DNA of 64,000 bases from an uncultured Acidobacteriota bacterium (GTDB lineage Bacteria; Acidobacteriota; UBA6911; RPQK01; JAJDTT01). A model generated the notes under the pieces. That model was not told the DNA's origin and did no database searches. It was given only the letters and a program-made list of their open reading frames with translations. This document shows, in pieces, positions 53,674 to 62,115 of this stretch; within the stretch, counting starts at the first letter, position 1, and each line of letters starts with the position of its first letter. The DNA lies in assembly GCA_951812665.1 (NCBI GenBank), contig CATOST010000032.1, forward strand, positions 124,001 to 188,000. The letters run 5' to 3'. Both the position numbers and the translations under genes were made by a program.

Positions 53674-54630
53674 ATGAGGAAGTGGACACTACTGCTGGTA
53701 TTGACGCTGTTCCCCCATCTGGCCGGCTCCGGGATCGTCGCCTCTTCTGAAGCGGCCGACCCCCCGAAGCGGGTCAACAAGGCCATCGAGCTGCTGGAGC
53801 GGGGGCAACCCATCTACTACACGGGGGGTCACGGCGGTTACGAGGAGGGGCGCAAGCTGGCCCGGACCTGGGCCGACTACATCAACTACGAGATGGAGCA
53901 CGGATCCTACGACGTGGCTGCGCTCCGGAGATTCATGCAGGGCCTGGCGGACGGCGGACCCACGCCCAGCGGACACCGGACGCCAGCCGTGATCTGCACC
54001 CTGCCGGTGGGCGGGATCGACGAGGCGACCATGAAGGCCAATTACTGGATGGTTCAGCAGATCCTGGCCACCGGCGCCCACGGGATCCTGCTCTGCCACG
54101 CCCGCACTCCCGGAGCGGTCCGGGTCCTGGTGCAGGCCGCCCGCTATCCTTTTCACCGCCAGCGCGTGGGAACCGCATTGGAGGAGGGTCTGAGAGGCAG
54201 CGGAGGCCAGGGTTTTGCCAGCCAGATCTGGGGCGTTGACGGGAAACGCTATCTCGAGATCGCGGACCCCTGGCCCCTGAATCCCCAGGGGGAAATCCTC
54301 CTGGGCCTCAAGGTCGAAGACCGCCACGCTCTGATCAACGCCGAGGCGAGCGTGCAGGTGCCGGGTGTCGGATTCGCCGAGTGGGGGCCCAGCGACATGG
54401 GCTTCTCCTTGCGCTCCACGAAACTCCCGGGCGAGGAACTCTCCACGCTGATGCGGAAGGCCCGGCAACGGGTCTTCTCCGCCTGCAAGACCGCCGGGGT
54501 CGCCTTCCTCAACGGGGTGCGTCCGGAAAACGTGGAAGCCATGATCGACGAAGGGGTCTTGATCGGGTCCGGGGGGCAGGAAGCTGCTGAGAAGGGCCGC
54601 AAGCACACCAAGCGGAAGATGCCCTGGTGA
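53674..54630 (+). CDS. HpcH/HpaI-like aldolase family protein with signal peptide
   Basis: A 318-residue protein. A signal peptide (MRKWTLLLVLTLFPHLAGSG, cleavage near SSEAA) precedes a TIM-barrel of HpcH/HpaI type. The His-containing DYINYEMEHG replaces the usual DxEHG, and metal ligand candidates are Glu in GLKVEDRHA and Asp in EWGPSDMGFSL. Exported members of this family are known mainly from Acidobacteria and Planctomycetes-like genomes, and their function is not established. It is head-to-head with the exported dehydrogenase (112 bases between starts), suggesting joint handling of a hydroxy- or oxo-acid outside the cytoplasm. Confidence 0.78.
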   Translation: MRKWTLLLVLTLFPHLAGSGIVASSEAADPPKRVNKAIELLERGQPIYYTGGHGGYEEGRKLARTWADYINYEMEHGSYDVAALRRFMQGLADGGPTPSGHRTPAVICTLPVGGIDEATMKANYWMVQQILATGAHGILLCHARTPGAVRVLVQAARYPFHRQRVGTALEEGLRGSGGQGFASQIWGVDGKRYLEIADPWPLNPQGEILLGLKVEDRHALINAEASVQVPGVGFAEWGPSDMGFSLRSTKLPGEELSTLMRKARQRVFSACKTAGVAFLNGVRPENVEAMIDEGVLIGSGGQEAAEKGRKHTKRKMPW

Positions 54631-54669
54631 GTTCCGGTTTCACGCGTCATTGAGTCGACGCAAGTCCGG

Positions 54670-57351
54670 TCAGGCCTTCGGCGGGCCGGTCACGATCGGC
54701 TTGGCGACGACTTTCCCGCCGGAACGAGCCGTCGCGATCACCGTTTCCCCGGGTTCCACGTCGATGAGACTCGGGACGGGGAGCCTCCCGTCCGGGAGCG
54801 TTCGAGCGCCGCGCAGCGGCCGGCCATCCGTTCGGGACAGCAGCACGTCTGCGTCCGGGAGGAGACTGACGGGGGGCAGGGAACAGGAAGGGGTTCTCCC
54901 GGTGCGGGACGCGAGTTCACGGACATGGCCCCCGCCGCGGGGCCGTTCGCCCGGCGGGTCCACCAGGTTCCGCACCCGCAGACCGATGGCCGGGTCTTCC
55001 CCTCTCGGGTCGAACTCCATTTCCAGGAAATTCCAGTAGAACGGCCCGTCCAGCTTGCGCAGGTCCGGCGTGTCGTAGCTCTGATGATAGAGCGCCGTGA
55101 CGGCCACGTCCCGTCCGTCGAAGTCGGTCATGCGCGGCCCGAAACCCTCCTTGACGCCTCGGCCGCCACTCCGGCCGATGGGTCCGAAGGAGCATTCGAA
55201 GACCCGGTGCTCCAGGTTCTGCAGGATCATGCCCGTATGCACGTCCCCGTAGACTGTGGTCACGCCGGTGCGGGAGCCGAGCAGTTCCAGAACGCGGTCG
55301 GCACCCGCCGCGACCCATCCGGCATAGTCGGCTGAGACCCGGTCCCGCTCGCCCAGACGGGTCCCGGCGTCGGGCCGCCGCCCGTCTCCGGTCCAGATGG
55401 TGTGGAGGCCGTTGATTCCGGTCAGGCAGATCAGAGGCGAGGAATCGGTGCGAATCGTCTCCCGCAGCCAGGCGAACTGTTCCTCGCCCAGGAGGCTGCG
55501 GGTGACGTCGGTCCTCGGGTAGAGGTTCTGCTTGGCGCCCCATCCCTGGTCATCCCAGATGTTGGTGTCCTGGCTCGAGCGCCAGAGCCTGGAATCGAGG
55601 ATGAGCAGGCTGAAGTCGCCGTTGGGCATCTTCCAGCGTCTCCATTTCTTGGGATTCCCGGTTCCCGAGGGCGCCTCGTCTCCCGTCACCAGGTGGTGGA
55701 CGATCTGGAAGTTGCGCCGCATGTAGTCCCGGTCCTGGCCGAGATCGCCGTGGGCCCGGATCGCGATCTGTTCCGGACCTTTGACGTCGTCCATGCCGTA
55801 GTCGTGGTCCCCGGGATTGATGGTGTTCCAGTGGCGCATCATCTGCCAGCGGGTCGTCGGGCCGCAGAGCGTGGTGGTGACGATCTTGTACGCGTCGTCG
55901 GGGGAGGGCGGGTACAGAAGGAGCTCCATGTACCAGACGTCGTCCTCCCACATCATGACCTGGAATTCGTAGTCGTCCAGGTGCCGGTAGGCGCCGGGCG
56001 TGGGCTGGTCGTGGACGAAAAAGCCTCCACCCGGTCCCGCGTCGGGCAGATTCGGTTGGCTCCCGCTGATGGCATGGCAGGAGAGGCCGCATAGACGATA
56101 GGGAGCCGAGAGCCTGGGGAGCCTGCCCACGTAGGCGCCGCTGTCCGGAACCCCGCCGACCTGGCCGGTGCCGATGCCGACGGAATCGCTGCCCAGTCTG
56201 GAATCCGCCGTCACGTTTCGGCCGTCTTTCCAGACCGTGTAGTAGAGGTCGGTTTCCGCGGGATTCCGCGGCAGCGTGGCGTCGATCACGGCCGTGTTGC
56301 GCCGGAAGTCGTTGCTGACGATGGGCGCCTGCCCCGCCACCGGAACCGACTCCCAGCCGCCGGCCGGATTGGGCGTGTCCGCCACCCGTACCGTTGCATT
56401 GTCGCCGTCGCCGCGAAACAGGGCAATGAATCGCACGTGCCAGGTGTTGCCGGCTTGGCGCAGGGTGTCCCCCAGGGCGTAGCAGACGTGACACTCGTTG
56501 ATCCGCGGGTCGAGAGGCCGGTTATCGCCGGGGTCGATGGTGTAATCGTCGATCTCGAAGTCCAGTAGGCCCCGCGCGGCGATCCCGGCGAAGCCCTGGA
56601 GGTGCTTGGCCCGGTTCCGGTCCTCAAGCTGGATTTCGGCCATCGGGCCGCGCCCCTCGATGTGCAGCGACGCCGACAGGGTCCCACGTTCGGCGTCGTC
56701 GCCCGAGACGGCCACGACGATCCGGAAACGGTCTCCGGACGACGGCTTGGGAACCCGCTTGGCGGCGATGATCGCATCCGAACCGTGCTCCCGGATTCCG
56801 AAGGCGCCGTCTTCGGTCCAGGCCGCGATCCACGCCGCCTTCCCGTCCGGTCCCGATATACCGAAAGACTCGTACAGCGAGGCCGAGCCGAAGGCGAGGC
56901 CAAGCAGACCGTACCCCTCCTGGTACATTCCCCAATTCGGGTCGTCCTGATCCGATGGACCGTGCGAGGGTGCGTGAACCTGGCCCGTCATTTCCAGCTT
57001 GTAGTTGCCGGCCAGACGCCAATGCCGGTGCCAGATCAGCCCCGGGGGGAGCGTGGGGTCGTAGTCGACCGGCATGGTGTGGCTCCCCAGCCGATCTCCG
57101 TGAGTCTCGTAGTGGTAGGGAAATCCGGTGTTCCGGGCGCGGTCGCCGTAGTTGCGGATCCGCCGCCGAAGAGCGTTGTTCCGGAGGCTCCAGTAACCGG
57201 GGTTCAGCGTTTCCCATTCTTCGCCGTGGTAAAGGGAGTCCGGCCGCCGGAACGAGATTGTGTGGGACCGAGCTGTTCCGGCGGCAGCCGACGCGACTGC
57301 CGTCACCGTTGCCGCCTGCAGGAACGTCCGGCGATTCATGAGATTTTTCAT
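54670..57351 (-). CDS. PhoD-like metallophosphatase family protein, Tat-exported
   Basis: An 893-residue protein. A twin-arginine signal (LMNRRTFLQAATVTAVASAA) is followed by a roughly 280-residue N-terminal jelly-roll-like region without PhoD motifs and then the catalytic part. PhoD-type signatures are a GDHDYGMDD loop and YGDVHTGMI (Asp/His metal ligands). PhoD enzymes are exported phosphodiesterases/monoesterases using Ca/Fe. This protein is far longer than usual PhoD (about 500-580 residues), so substrate may differ. The start is ATG 57351. It lies downstream of the oxidase/cytochrome operon on the same strand, but 112 bases away. Confidence 0.75.
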   Translation of the reverse strand: MKNLMNRRTFLQAATVTAVASAAAGTARSHTISFRRPDSLYHGEEWETLNPGYWSLRNNALRRRIRNYGDRARNTGFPYHYETHGDRLGSHTMPVDYDPTLPPGLIWHRHWRLAGNYKLEMTGQVHAPSHGPSDQDDPNWGMYQEGYGLLGLAFGSASLYESFGISGPDGKAAWIAAWTEDGAFGIREHGSDAIIAAKRVPKPSSGDRFRIVVAVSGDDAERGTLSASLHIEGRGPMAEIQLEDRNRAKHLQGFAGIAARGLLDFEIDDYTIDPGDNRPLDPRINECHVCYALGDTLRQAGNTWHVRFIALFRGDGDNATVRVADTPNPAGGWESVPVAGQAPIVSNDFRRNTAVIDATLPRNPAETDLYYTVWKDGRNVTADSRLGSDSVGIGTGQVGGVPDSGAYVGRLPRLSAPYRLCGLSCHAISGSQPNLPDAGPGGGFFVHDQPTPGAYRHLDDYEFQVMMWEDDVWYMELLLYPPSPDDAYKIVTTTLCGPTTRWQMMRHWNTINPGDHDYGMDDVKGPEQIAIRAHGDLGQDRDYMRRNFQIVHHLVTGDEAPSGTGNPKKWRRWKMPNGDFSLLILDSRLWRSSQDTNIWDDQGWGAKQNLYPRTDVTRSLLGEEQFAWLRETIRTDSSPLICLTGINGLHTIWTGDGRRPDAGTRLGERDRVSADYAGWVAAGADRVLELLGSRTGVTTVYGDVHTGMILQNLEHRVFECSFGPIGRSGGRGVKEGFGPRMTDFDGRDVAVTALYHQSYDTPDLRKLDGPFYWNFLEMEFDPRGEDPAIGLRVRNLVDPPGERPRGGGHVRELASRTGRTPSCSLPPVSLLPDADVLLSRTDGRPLRGARTLPDGRLPVPSLIDVEPGETVIATARSGGKVVAKPIVTGPPKA

Positions 57352-57463
57352 GATCTGACTATCCTACCAAGGCCATCGCGGCGGGTTTCGAGAGACGTAA
57401 CCGTTCCGGACGCGACCGCGGTCCGAACCAACGGAACAGGCCTCAGTCAACTTGCGTCCCGTG

Positions 57464-58018
57464 TCAGTTGTGGCAGAGCTTGCAGGCCGTGTCACGGCTC
57501 ACGATCAGGTGGTCCGCCACTGTGGAGCCATGGGCGTTGTGGCAGAGGCCGCAATCCTGCAGGACATGAGGGGCGTGCTGATGGCTGTCCACGAATGTGG
57601 TCTTGCTGTGGCAGCGGAAGCAGCTTCCCTTAGAGCGAAACCGTCCCCGGCGACTCAGCGTATGGCACGTTTGACAGTCGATGGCAAACGGGGGATGCAA
57701 ACGAAATGGAGAGAAGCCTTCAGGAGCTCCGTCTCCCACGAAGAACCGGATTTCCTGCCGTCCACCCTCCCAGACCAGGGCTAGCGAATGCTCTCCGGGA
57801 GCCGGAGTCACCTTGGCATGGAAAACGTTGGGGAAGGGTTCGTGGGCTGGGAGGACTTGGCCGTCCAGCTCCAACTGGGCCCCGGGGCCCCTGGCCGCGA
57901 TGCTGATCTCTCCACTGGGCAGGAACGACCCGTCGGGCGGCCGGACGATCTTTCCCTCTTCGCCGGCGGAGGCCAGGGAGAGCAGACTCAGGACTACGGC
58001 AGCTACCAGGGTTCTCAC
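57464..58018 (-). CDS. Periplasmic tetraheme cytochrome c
   Basis: A 184-residue protein. The signal peptide is RTLVAAVVLSLLSLASA from GTG 58018. An N-terminal beta domain (about 20-100; IVRPPDGSFLPSGEISIAAR) precedes four CxxCH sites: CQTCH, CFRCH, CGLCH and the last, CKLCH, two residues from the C-terminus. It belongs to the doubled-CxxCH/NapC-like c-type group and would carry electrons outside the inner membrane. Its GTG overlaps the stop of the upstream propeller gene by three bases (GTGA), so it is translated with that operon. Confidence 0.85.
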   Translation of the reverse strand: MRTLVAAVVLSLLSLASAGEEGKIVRPPDGSFLPSGEISIAARGPGAQLELDGQVLPAHEPFPNVFHAKVTPAPGEHSLALVWEGGRQEIRFFVGDGAPEGFSPFRLHPPFAIDCQTCHTLSRRGRFRSKGSCFRCHSKTTFVDSHQHAPHVLQDCGLCHNAHGSTVADHLIVSRDTACKLCHN

Positions 58019-58782
58019 AGGTGGAGGCGGCAGATGTAACCCGAGTAGCGGCTGTTCGAGTCCCCGCCGCCGGGAGCGATGCCCGCGTCGGTGTAGTAGA
58101 AGACCCCCTGGTGCATGGTCATCCCGTGGGGGTCGGGATCGGAACGGCTCAACTGGATGGCTTCCATGATGCGGCCGTCCTTGGCGTCCAGACGGTGGAT
58201 CACATAGTCGTTGGAGAACATGCACCAGATCGAGCCGTCGTCCCACGCCAGCCCGTGGGCCCGTCCCAGGGTCACCGGGATGGAGTGGAGGACCCGGAAA
58301 TCGGGATCCACCTGGGTCAGGCTCTTGCGGCGCAACGTGGTGATCCAGAGAGTGTTCTCGGCCCAGGTAAGACCATGCACGCCTCCTCCGCCGGGAACCG
58401 GATGCCGTGCCAGGGTCTTGCCGGTCGTGGGATCGACCTTCAGGATACGGCCGGTCGTGGCGTCGGTCGGTCTCGGCGGCCTTCGCAGTGCGGGTCCGTT
58501 GGCCGCCATCCAGAGGTAGCCTCCCCCGTAGGCCATGCCGCTGGTGTTGGTGGACTCAGTGGGGACTTCCTGCAATACCTTGCCCGTCTTCCAGTCCAGG
58601 AGGTAGGCCTTGTTGGTGAGCTGCTCTCCCACCCACAGACCGTCGGCGGTGGCCTCCAAGGCGTTGGGAAAGTTGTCCGGAGACAGCCAGAGGGTCTCCA
58701 CTCTGGGTGTGCGGACCGGATAGTCGCGCGGCGCCAGCGCGGCCGCCGCCAGCAGTTCCAAAAATTCTCTGCGATAGAACAT
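58015..58782 (-). CDS. Beta-propeller protein (PQQ/SMP-30-like), exported
   Basis: A 255-residue protein. The start MFYRREFLELLAAAAL is a short signal-like sequence. Repeated blades read GLWVGEQLTNKAYLLDWKTG, YLWMAANGPA, GVHGLTWAENTLWITTLRRK and GLAWDDGSIWCMFSND. Such propellers occur as PQQ-like or sugar-lactone hydrolase folds. No PQQ-binding Trp-docking pattern could be confirmed, so the catalytic role is open. The ATG overlaps the stop of the oxidase gene by one base (TGATG), and the stop overlaps the cytochrome start. Confidence 0.72.
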   Translation of the reverse strand: MFYRREFLELLAAAALAPRDYPVRTPRVETLWLSPDNFPNALEATADGLWVGEQLTNKAYLLDWKTGKVLQEVPTESTNTSGMAYGGGYLWMAANGPALRRPPRPTDATTGRILKVDPTTGKTLARHPVPGGGGVHGLTWAENTLWITTLRRKSLTQVDPDFRVLHSIPVTLGRAHGLAWDDGSIWCMFSNDYVIHRLDAKDGRIMEAIQLSRSDPDPHGMTMHQGVFYYTDAGIAPGGGDSNSRYSGYICRLHL

Positions 58783-59987
58783 CAGATGTTCCGGATCCGG
58801 ATCAGGGACTCGTCGATTTCAGAGATCTTGGAGACGCCGGCCAGTCCCATATCCAGCGCCAACTCCACTCGAAGCAGTTCCAGCACACGGGACACTCCCC
58901 GGTGTCCGAAGCAGGTCAGTCCCCAGAGATAGGGACGGGCCACTCCCACGGCGGTGGCTCCCAGGGCGAGGGCCTTCAGAATGTCGCCGCCGCGGCGAAA
59001 TCCTCCGTCGACCAGTACAGGCAGGCGGCCTTTGGCCGCGGCAACGCACTCGGGCAGAGCCTCGATGGTGCCGCCCACGTGATCCAGTTGCCGGGCCCCG
59101 TGGTTGGAGACCACGACCGCCGCCACGCCCCGCTCCGCGCACTTGGCGGTGTCCTCGGCGGTCATGACGCCCTTGATCATGAGCGGCAGGTCCGTCATCT
59201 CCATCAGCCGGTCGATCGTCTCCCAGGTCGGAGTGGGAAAGGGCCGCTCGGGATAGACGCCGGTGCGCCAGGGACGGTCCTGGGGCTGGTAGATCAGATT
59301 GCCGTCGGCGTCCCTGGGGATTCCGGTTTCGCACCAGCGGCGCACGAATCGGTGGTAGATGCTCCGTTCCCGGTAGGAGACATGCATGTTGTCGACGGTG
59401 AAGCAGATGCCGCCGGCCCCCAGATCCTCCAGCCGCTCCACGAAGTCCAACATGCTGTCTTCGGTGCGGAACTCACCCCCGGTGGTGTATCGCCACCATG
59501 GTTCGGGTCCCTCGCCCGACTCCAGGAATTCGTCGATGCCGCCGTTGGTGACGAACATGGCTCCGGAAGCCGCCGCGCCGCGGGCGGCCTCCTCTTCTCC
59601 CCCCGGAAAGAAGCAGTTCTTGCCGCCGGCCGGACAGACGAAGATGGGATAGTCCAGTTTCCGTCCCAGAAAGTCGACGGAGGTGTCGATCTTGTGGACG
59701 TCGGTCAGGATCTTGGGCCGGAGGATGATCCGCTCGAAGGCTTTCCGGTTGTCGCGGAGGGACACTTCGTCCTGGGAGCCTTCGGCCATGTAGTCCCACG
59801 CCACCGGGTCCAGTTTGGACTGGGCCAACTTGGCGAAGTCGAACACGTTGACCAGATCCAGAAGCTGCTTCTGGTTTTCCGGGGACGAAAGCGCGGATTC
59901 GAGCAGGCCGGTCCGTCCCGCCAGAAGTGGTGAAGAGATCAGGAACTGGGCAAAGGCGGCTAGGGCGTGACGTCGAGTGAGCATCAA
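58782..59987 (-). CDS. FMN-dependent alpha-hydroxy-acid oxidase/dehydrogenase (LldD-like), Tat signal
   Basis: A 401-residue protein. The N-terminus MMLTRRHALAAFAQFLISSP is a candidate twin-arginine signal. The core is the FMN hydroxyacid oxidase family: DYMAEGSQDE, PIFVCPAGGKNCFF, LMIKGVMTAEDT, the catalytic His and Arg in SNHGARQLDH, then VLVDGGFRRGGDI. Relatives include L-lactate dehydrogenase, mandelate dehydrogenase and glycolate oxidase. It heads the operon oxidase / propeller / tetraheme cytochrome, which fits periplasmic oxidation of a 2-hydroxyacid with electrons passed to cytochromes instead of oxygen or quinone; this is inference from order. The substrate is unknown. Confidence 0.85.
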   Translation of the reverse strand: MMLTRRHALAAFAQFLISSPLLAGRTGLLESALSSPENQKQLLDLVNVFDFAKLAQSKLDPVAWDYMAEGSQDEVSLRDNRKAFERIILRPKILTDVHKIDTSVDFLGRKLDYPIFVCPAGGKNCFFPGGEEEAARGAAASGAMFVTNGGIDEFLESGEGPEPWWRYTTGGEFRTEDSMLDFVERLEDLGAGGICFTVDNMHVSYRERSIYHRFVRRWCETGIPRDADGNLIYQPQDRPWRTGVYPERPFPTPTWETIDRLMEMTDLPLMIKGVMTAEDTAKCAERGVAAVVVSNHGARQLDHVGGTIEALPECVAAAKGRLPVLVDGGFRRGGDILKALALGATAVGVARPYLWGLTCFGHRGVSRVLELLRVELALDMGLAGVSKISEIDESLIRIRNI

Positions 59988-60149
59988 GGACGATCGGTTT
60001 TTCGGCAGACCCGCTTCGGGTTCAGTCTAGCAGTTGCCGGATCGCCCCGAAACCCGCTACCTATGCCAAAGTCGGCGAACCGCAGCCTCGGCGCTTGGTC
60101 GCGGCCGGAGCGCTTGTGGAATAATTGCCGCCCAACCGGGAGGGGTGCC

Positions 60150-61142
60150 ATGGAGTTGACTTGGGAGCCGACGGACGCGGACCGGGAGTTGTTCGACAGG
60201 GAGTTGGACAGTTTCGTCCCGGACCGGATCTACGACGTTCACGCCCACCTGTACGAGCTGTGGCAGTGGAAGAAGCCGACGATCCTGGAGGGAGGACCCG
60301 AGAAACTGCCCCTGGAACGGTACCAGGACGAGATCCAGTGGATCACGCCGGGACGGGAGACCCACGCCCTGTTCTTCGGCGGTGGCCTTCACGAGGAGAC
60401 CTTCCGCGCCTCCAACGGGTACGTGGCGGCTCAAGTCGCCAAGGATCCGGGCTCGCGGTCCCTTCTCATCGTCTCCCCGCACATGGATCCGGAGGAGGTG
60501 CGCCAGGAGGTCCGGCGCCTCTCCATGGTGGGCTTGAAGGTGTACCAGCATTTCGCTCCGGGAGAGGAGACCTGGGAAGCGGAAATCGCGGAGTTCCTAA
60601 CCGAGGAACACGTACGGGTGGCCCACGAGGAGGAGTTGGTGATCATGCTCCACATGGTCAAGAGCCGGGCGCTGGCGGACCCGGTCAACCAGGCCACCAT
60701 CCGGCACTATTGCGAAGCCTTTCCCAGGATGCGGCTGGTCCTGGCGCACTCAGGCACCGCCTTCAATCCCCATCACACCGCCGAAGGCATCCACTCACTG
60801 GCGGGATTGGAGAACGTCTGGTTCGACACCTCCGCCATGACCGAGACGGGCGCCTTCGAGCCCATCGTCCGCCAGTTCGGCCACACGCGTCTGATGTGGG
60901 GGTCCGATTATCCCATCAGCCATCTGCGGGGGCGTTGCGTCGCCATCGGCGACAACCATATCTGGCTGTACGAGAACAACATCGACTGGGACACGATCTC
61001 CTACCGGGAAATCCGGCCCGTCTACCTGGGCCTGGAATCACTGCGGGCGCTCAAGACGGCGGCCTGGAACCTGCGCCTTTCCGACGCCCAGATCGAGGAC
61101 GTCTTCTGCACCAACGCGCGAAAGCTGTTGTGTCTGGAGTAG
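60150..61142 (+). CDS. Amidohydrolase family protein (amidohydrolase 2 type)
   Basis: A 330-residue TIM-barrel hydrolase. Metal-site motifs are DVHAHLYE near the start, LAHSG for the C-terminal His and LMWGSDYP for the Asp. The middle contains VGLKVYQHF, a possible bridging Lys region. Members decarboxylate or hydrolyse cyclic or aromatic acids and lactones. ATG 60150 follows GGGAGGGG. It is transcribed away from the oxidase operon, with 162 bases between start codons, so the two could share regulation. The convergent membrane-protein gene ends 25 bases downstream. Confidence 0.82.
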   Translation: MELTWEPTDADRELFDRELDSFVPDRIYDVHAHLYELWQWKKPTILEGGPEKLPLERYQDEIQWITPGRETHALFFGGGLHEETFRASNGYVAAQVAKDPGSRSLLIVSPHMDPEEVRQEVRRLSMVGLKVYQHFAPGEETWEAEIAEFLTEEHVRVAHEEELVIMLHMVKSRALADPVNQATIRHYCEAFPRMRLVLAHSGTAFNPHHTAEGIHSLAGLENVWFDTSAMTETGAFEPIVRQFGHTRLMWGSDYPISHLRGRCVAIGDNHIWLYENNIDWDTISYREIRPVYLGLESLRALKTAAWNLRLSDAQIEDVFCTNARKLLCLE

Positions 61143-61167
61143 CCGGGCAGGCCGGGCCGCCTTCCGG

Positions 61168-61350
61168 CTACCCGTCCCGGATCTGCACCAGCAACAGCGT
61201 GGCGGCGAAAGCCAGGAAGCCGATCGACCCCCTCCAGTAGACCACCGCCTCGTTGCCCAACAGATTCCCTCCGCCCAGGAAACGGGCCACAGTCCCGACG
61301 ATGAAGGCCAGCGCGGCCAGGAATACCAGCAGGTTGACCAGACGATTCAT
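61168..61350 (-). CDS. Small two-helix membrane protein
   Basis: A 60-residue protein with two hydrophobic helices, LVNLLVFLAALAFIVGTVA and SIGFLAFAATLLLVQI, separated by a Gly- and Asn-rich turn. ATG 61350 is preceded by GGGGAG. It is probably an inner-membrane peptide; no function is proposed. Confidence 0.65.
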   Translation of the reverse strand: MNRLVNLLVFLAALAFIVGTVARFLGGGNLLGNEAVVYWRGSIGFLAFAATLLLVQIRDG

Positions 61351-61469
61351 GGAAGCTCCCCTTTCTCCAGGGTGGCGCCGAGGTCCGTACGGATCCGGTA
61401 CCGAGACGAACAGATGTTCATTGGCAAGACTCCACGGGCCAACATGGCTCTTCCGGACACGGTTCCGCG

Positions 61470-61505
61470 TTGCATTTGCTTCTGCGCCGCATGATAATGT
61501 CATGC
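61470..61505 (+). promoter_or_regulatory. Promoter and palindromic operator of the DinJ/YafQ pair
   Basis: TTGCAT (61470-61475) and GATAAT (61493-61498) have a 17-base spacer. A perfect palindrome GCATGATAATGTCATGC (61489-61505) overlaps the -10 hexamer, as expected for a site where the antitoxin represses its own operon. The antitoxin start is 24 bases after the palindrome. Confidence 0.65.
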
Positions 61506-61528
61506 ACAATATCAAAGGAGAATCAGTT

Positions 61529-61792
61529 ATGGCTGCAAATCAACTCGTCCAGGCCCGCATCGACGGGGCCGTCAAGGAAGAGGCGGCCGCCGTGCTGGCC
61601 GCGATTGGCTTGACGGTGTCCGATGCGGTGCGGCTGCTGTTGACCAAGGTTGCACAGGAAAAGAGACTGCCGTTCGCGCCGCTGATTCCAAACGAAGCCA
61701 CCATCGAGGCAATGAAGGAAGCCCGAAAGGGCGGTCTTCCTCAGTTCGACAACGTGCAGGCCCTTATGGACGACCTGCATGCGCAAGATTGA
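61529..61792 (+). CDS. Type II antitoxin, RelB/DinJ family
   Basis: An 87-residue protein. The N-terminal ribbon-helix-helix segment is VQARIDGAVKEEAAAVLAAI then GLTVSDAVRLLLTKV. The C-terminal half, rich in Glu and Lys, would wrap the toxin. ATG 61529 has AAGGAG (61515-61520). It overlaps the toxin gene by 14 bases. It binds the palindromic operator upstream by family analogy. Confidence 0.9.
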   Translation: MAANQLVQARIDGAVKEEAAAVLAAIGLTVSDAVRLLLTKVAQEKRLPFAPLIPNEATIEAMKEARKGGLPQFDNVQALMDDLHAQD

Positions 61793-62060
61793 GCGTACCA
61801 GCCAGTTCAAACGCGATTACAAACGCGAGGCCAAAGGCCGGCATCGGGTGTCACTGGACGCTGCATTGGTGCCCCTCTTGGTTACCTTGGCCAATGACCA
61901 GCCACTGGAACCCAGGCACCATGACCATGCGTTGAGCGGCAACTGGAAGGATCACCGCGATTGCCATGTAAAGCCCGATTTGGTGCTGATTTACCTGAAA
62001 CCGAACACGGGCATATTGAGGCTGGTTCGCCTCGGGTCCCATTCGGAACTCGGGCTTTGA
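61779..62060 (+). CDS. Type II toxin, YafQ-like ribosome-dependent mRNA interferase
   Basis: A 93-residue RelE-superfamily protein. The YafQ active-site residues are conserved and in register with Escherichia coli YafQ: His50, His63 and Asp67 in DHALSGNWKDHRDCHVKPD, and His88 in LGSHSEL (His87 in E. coli). YafQ cuts mRNA at codons in the ribosomal A site. All catalytic positions are intact, so the pair appears functional. Confidence 0.9.
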   Translation: MRKIERTSQFKRDYKREAKGRHRVSLDAALVPLLVTLANDQPLEPRHHDHALSGNWKDHRDCHVKPDLVLIYLKPNTGILRLVRLGSHSELGL

Positions 62061-62115
62061 CTATCTCAGTGCGATCATCGGGTCCCGGGTAAGAAATGCG
62101 GTCTAAGGAGACACA

